Shown: positions 14,411 to 14,889 of the stretch, piece after piece | How positions within the stretch are numbered: the first letter of the stretch is position 1 | Layout of the letters: the number at the start of each line of letters is the position of its first letter | Source: CAYYNP01 sp964472545 | GTDB lineage: Bacteria > Planctomycetota > Planctomycetia > Pirellulales > Thermoguttaceae | DNA: 14,889 nt | NCBI GenBank assembly: GCA_964472545.1 | Contig: CAYYNP010000247.1 | Coordinates: forward strand, 1 to 14,889 | Direction: 5' to 3' | The notes under the pieces: generated by a model | What the model was told of the DNA's origin: nothing | Database searches by the model: none | Seen by the model: only the letters and a program-made list of their open reading frames with translations | Program-made: the position numbers and the translations under genes

Positions 14411-14889
14411 ATGGGCCAGTTGATCAAGCCGCACGGCTCCGACGCGTTGAATCCCCTCTACGTCGCCGACGACGCCAAGCGCGCCGAGCTGCAAAAAGAG
14501 GCCGAAGGACTGCCGAAGCTGCTGGTCTGCTCGCAGGCGGCCGCCAACGCGGTGATGCTCGGCAGCGGATACTTCAACCCGCTGACCGGCTTCATGAACC
14601 TGGCCGACTCGCTGGCCGTGGCCGAGGACATGAAGTGTACCTGCGGCCTGTTTTGGCCGGTGCCGGTGGTCAACGTGGTCGAAGACGCCTCGGCGATCGG
14701 CGACGCCAAGCGGATCGCCCTGCTCGACCCGAACGTCGAGGGCAACCCGGTGATCGCGATCCAGGACGTCGAGTCGATCGACACCGCGACCGACGAGCAG
14801 ATGAAGGCGATGGCCGAGAAGATCTACGCCACCACCGACATGGACCACCCGGGCGTGAAGAACTTACACGCGGTAGGCAACCTATTAAT
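14411..14889 (+). CDS. sat: Sulfate adenylyltransferase (ATP sulfurylase), 5' part
   Basis: Sat interconverts sulfate plus ATP and APS plus pyrophosphate, supplying or consuming the substrate of AprAB. The window ends after 159 codons of a protein that is usually near 400 residues, so the gene is cut by the edge. The N-terminus MGQLIKPHGS, the block GSGYFNPLTGFM (51-62), FWPVPVV (81-87) and DHPGVK (145-150) are typical of dissimilatory Sat. The catalytic HxGH region lies beyond the window. AAAAGGAGAG (14397-14406) is a good ribosome-binding site. The last nine codons look unlike the rest of the gene, with TTA, GTA, CTA and TTA, and no longer resemble Sat. They may reflect a sequence error at a contig end. 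Confidence 0.93.
   Translation, partial: MGQLIKPHGSDALNPLYVADDAKRAELQKEAEGLPKLLVCSQAAANAVMLGSGYFNPLTGFMNLADSLAVAEDMKCTCGLFWPVPVVNVVEDASAIGDAKRIALLDPNVEGNPVIAIQDVESIDTATDEQMKAMAEKIYATTDMDHPGVKNLHAVGNLL

Overview
The window is GC-rich bacterial DNA carrying most of a dissimilatory sulfur-metabolism locus: aprB, aprA, two small cysteine-rich genes, qmoA, qmoB, qmoC, dsrJ, dsrO, dsrP and the 5' part of sat, all on the + strand from about 3.06 kb to the right edge. The left 2.2 kb looks planctomycete-like. It has a Tat-exported Gfo/Idh/MocA oxidoreductase on the - strand and a coiled-coil/HTH protein, with long non-coding spacers and inverted repeats. The planctomycete assignment is an inference from gene style; no ribosomal or other taxonomic marker is present.

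Layout. Positions 1-110 hold two short hairpins and a four-copy 15-bp tandem repeat. The oxidoreductase occupies 113-1372 (-). A non-coding spacer (1373-1763) with degenerate GGGTGGCA-type repeats separates it from a divergent coiled-coil/HTH gene (1764-2204). A gene-free stretch of about 850 bp (2205-3057) follows. It ends in a run of seven regularly spaced G-tracts just upstream of aprB. aprB (3058-3525) and aprA (3616-5541) form one pair. A 239-bp spacer with several inverted repeats, one terminator-like, lies between aprA and the next genes. From 5781 onward the genes are tightly packed: a zinc-ribbon protein and a YkgJ-type Cys-cluster protein, joined to qmoA by ATGA overlaps, then qmoB, qmoC, dsrJ, dsrO, dsrP and sat, which is cut by the window end.

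How the genes work together. Sat interconverts sulfate plus ATP and APS. AprAB interconverts APS and sulfite plus AMP. QmoABC exchanges electrons between AprAB and the membrane quinone pool. DsrJ, DsrO and DsrP are the periplasmic and quinone-interacting half of the DsrMKJOP complex, which normally serves the sulfite reductase/DsrC branch. Here dsrJOP directly follows qmoC, and dsrM and dsrK are absent from this position. That junction is the most interesting feature of the window. The direction of the pathway (sulfate reduction or sulfur oxidation) cannot be decided from this sequence, because dsrAB, dsrC, dsrD and dsrEFH are not in it.

Other points of interest are the two uncharacterised Cys-rich genes between aprA and qmoA, a QmoA with two complete 4Fe-4S motifs, a long acidic tail on QmoC, and the potential G-quadruplex tract in the aprB leader.
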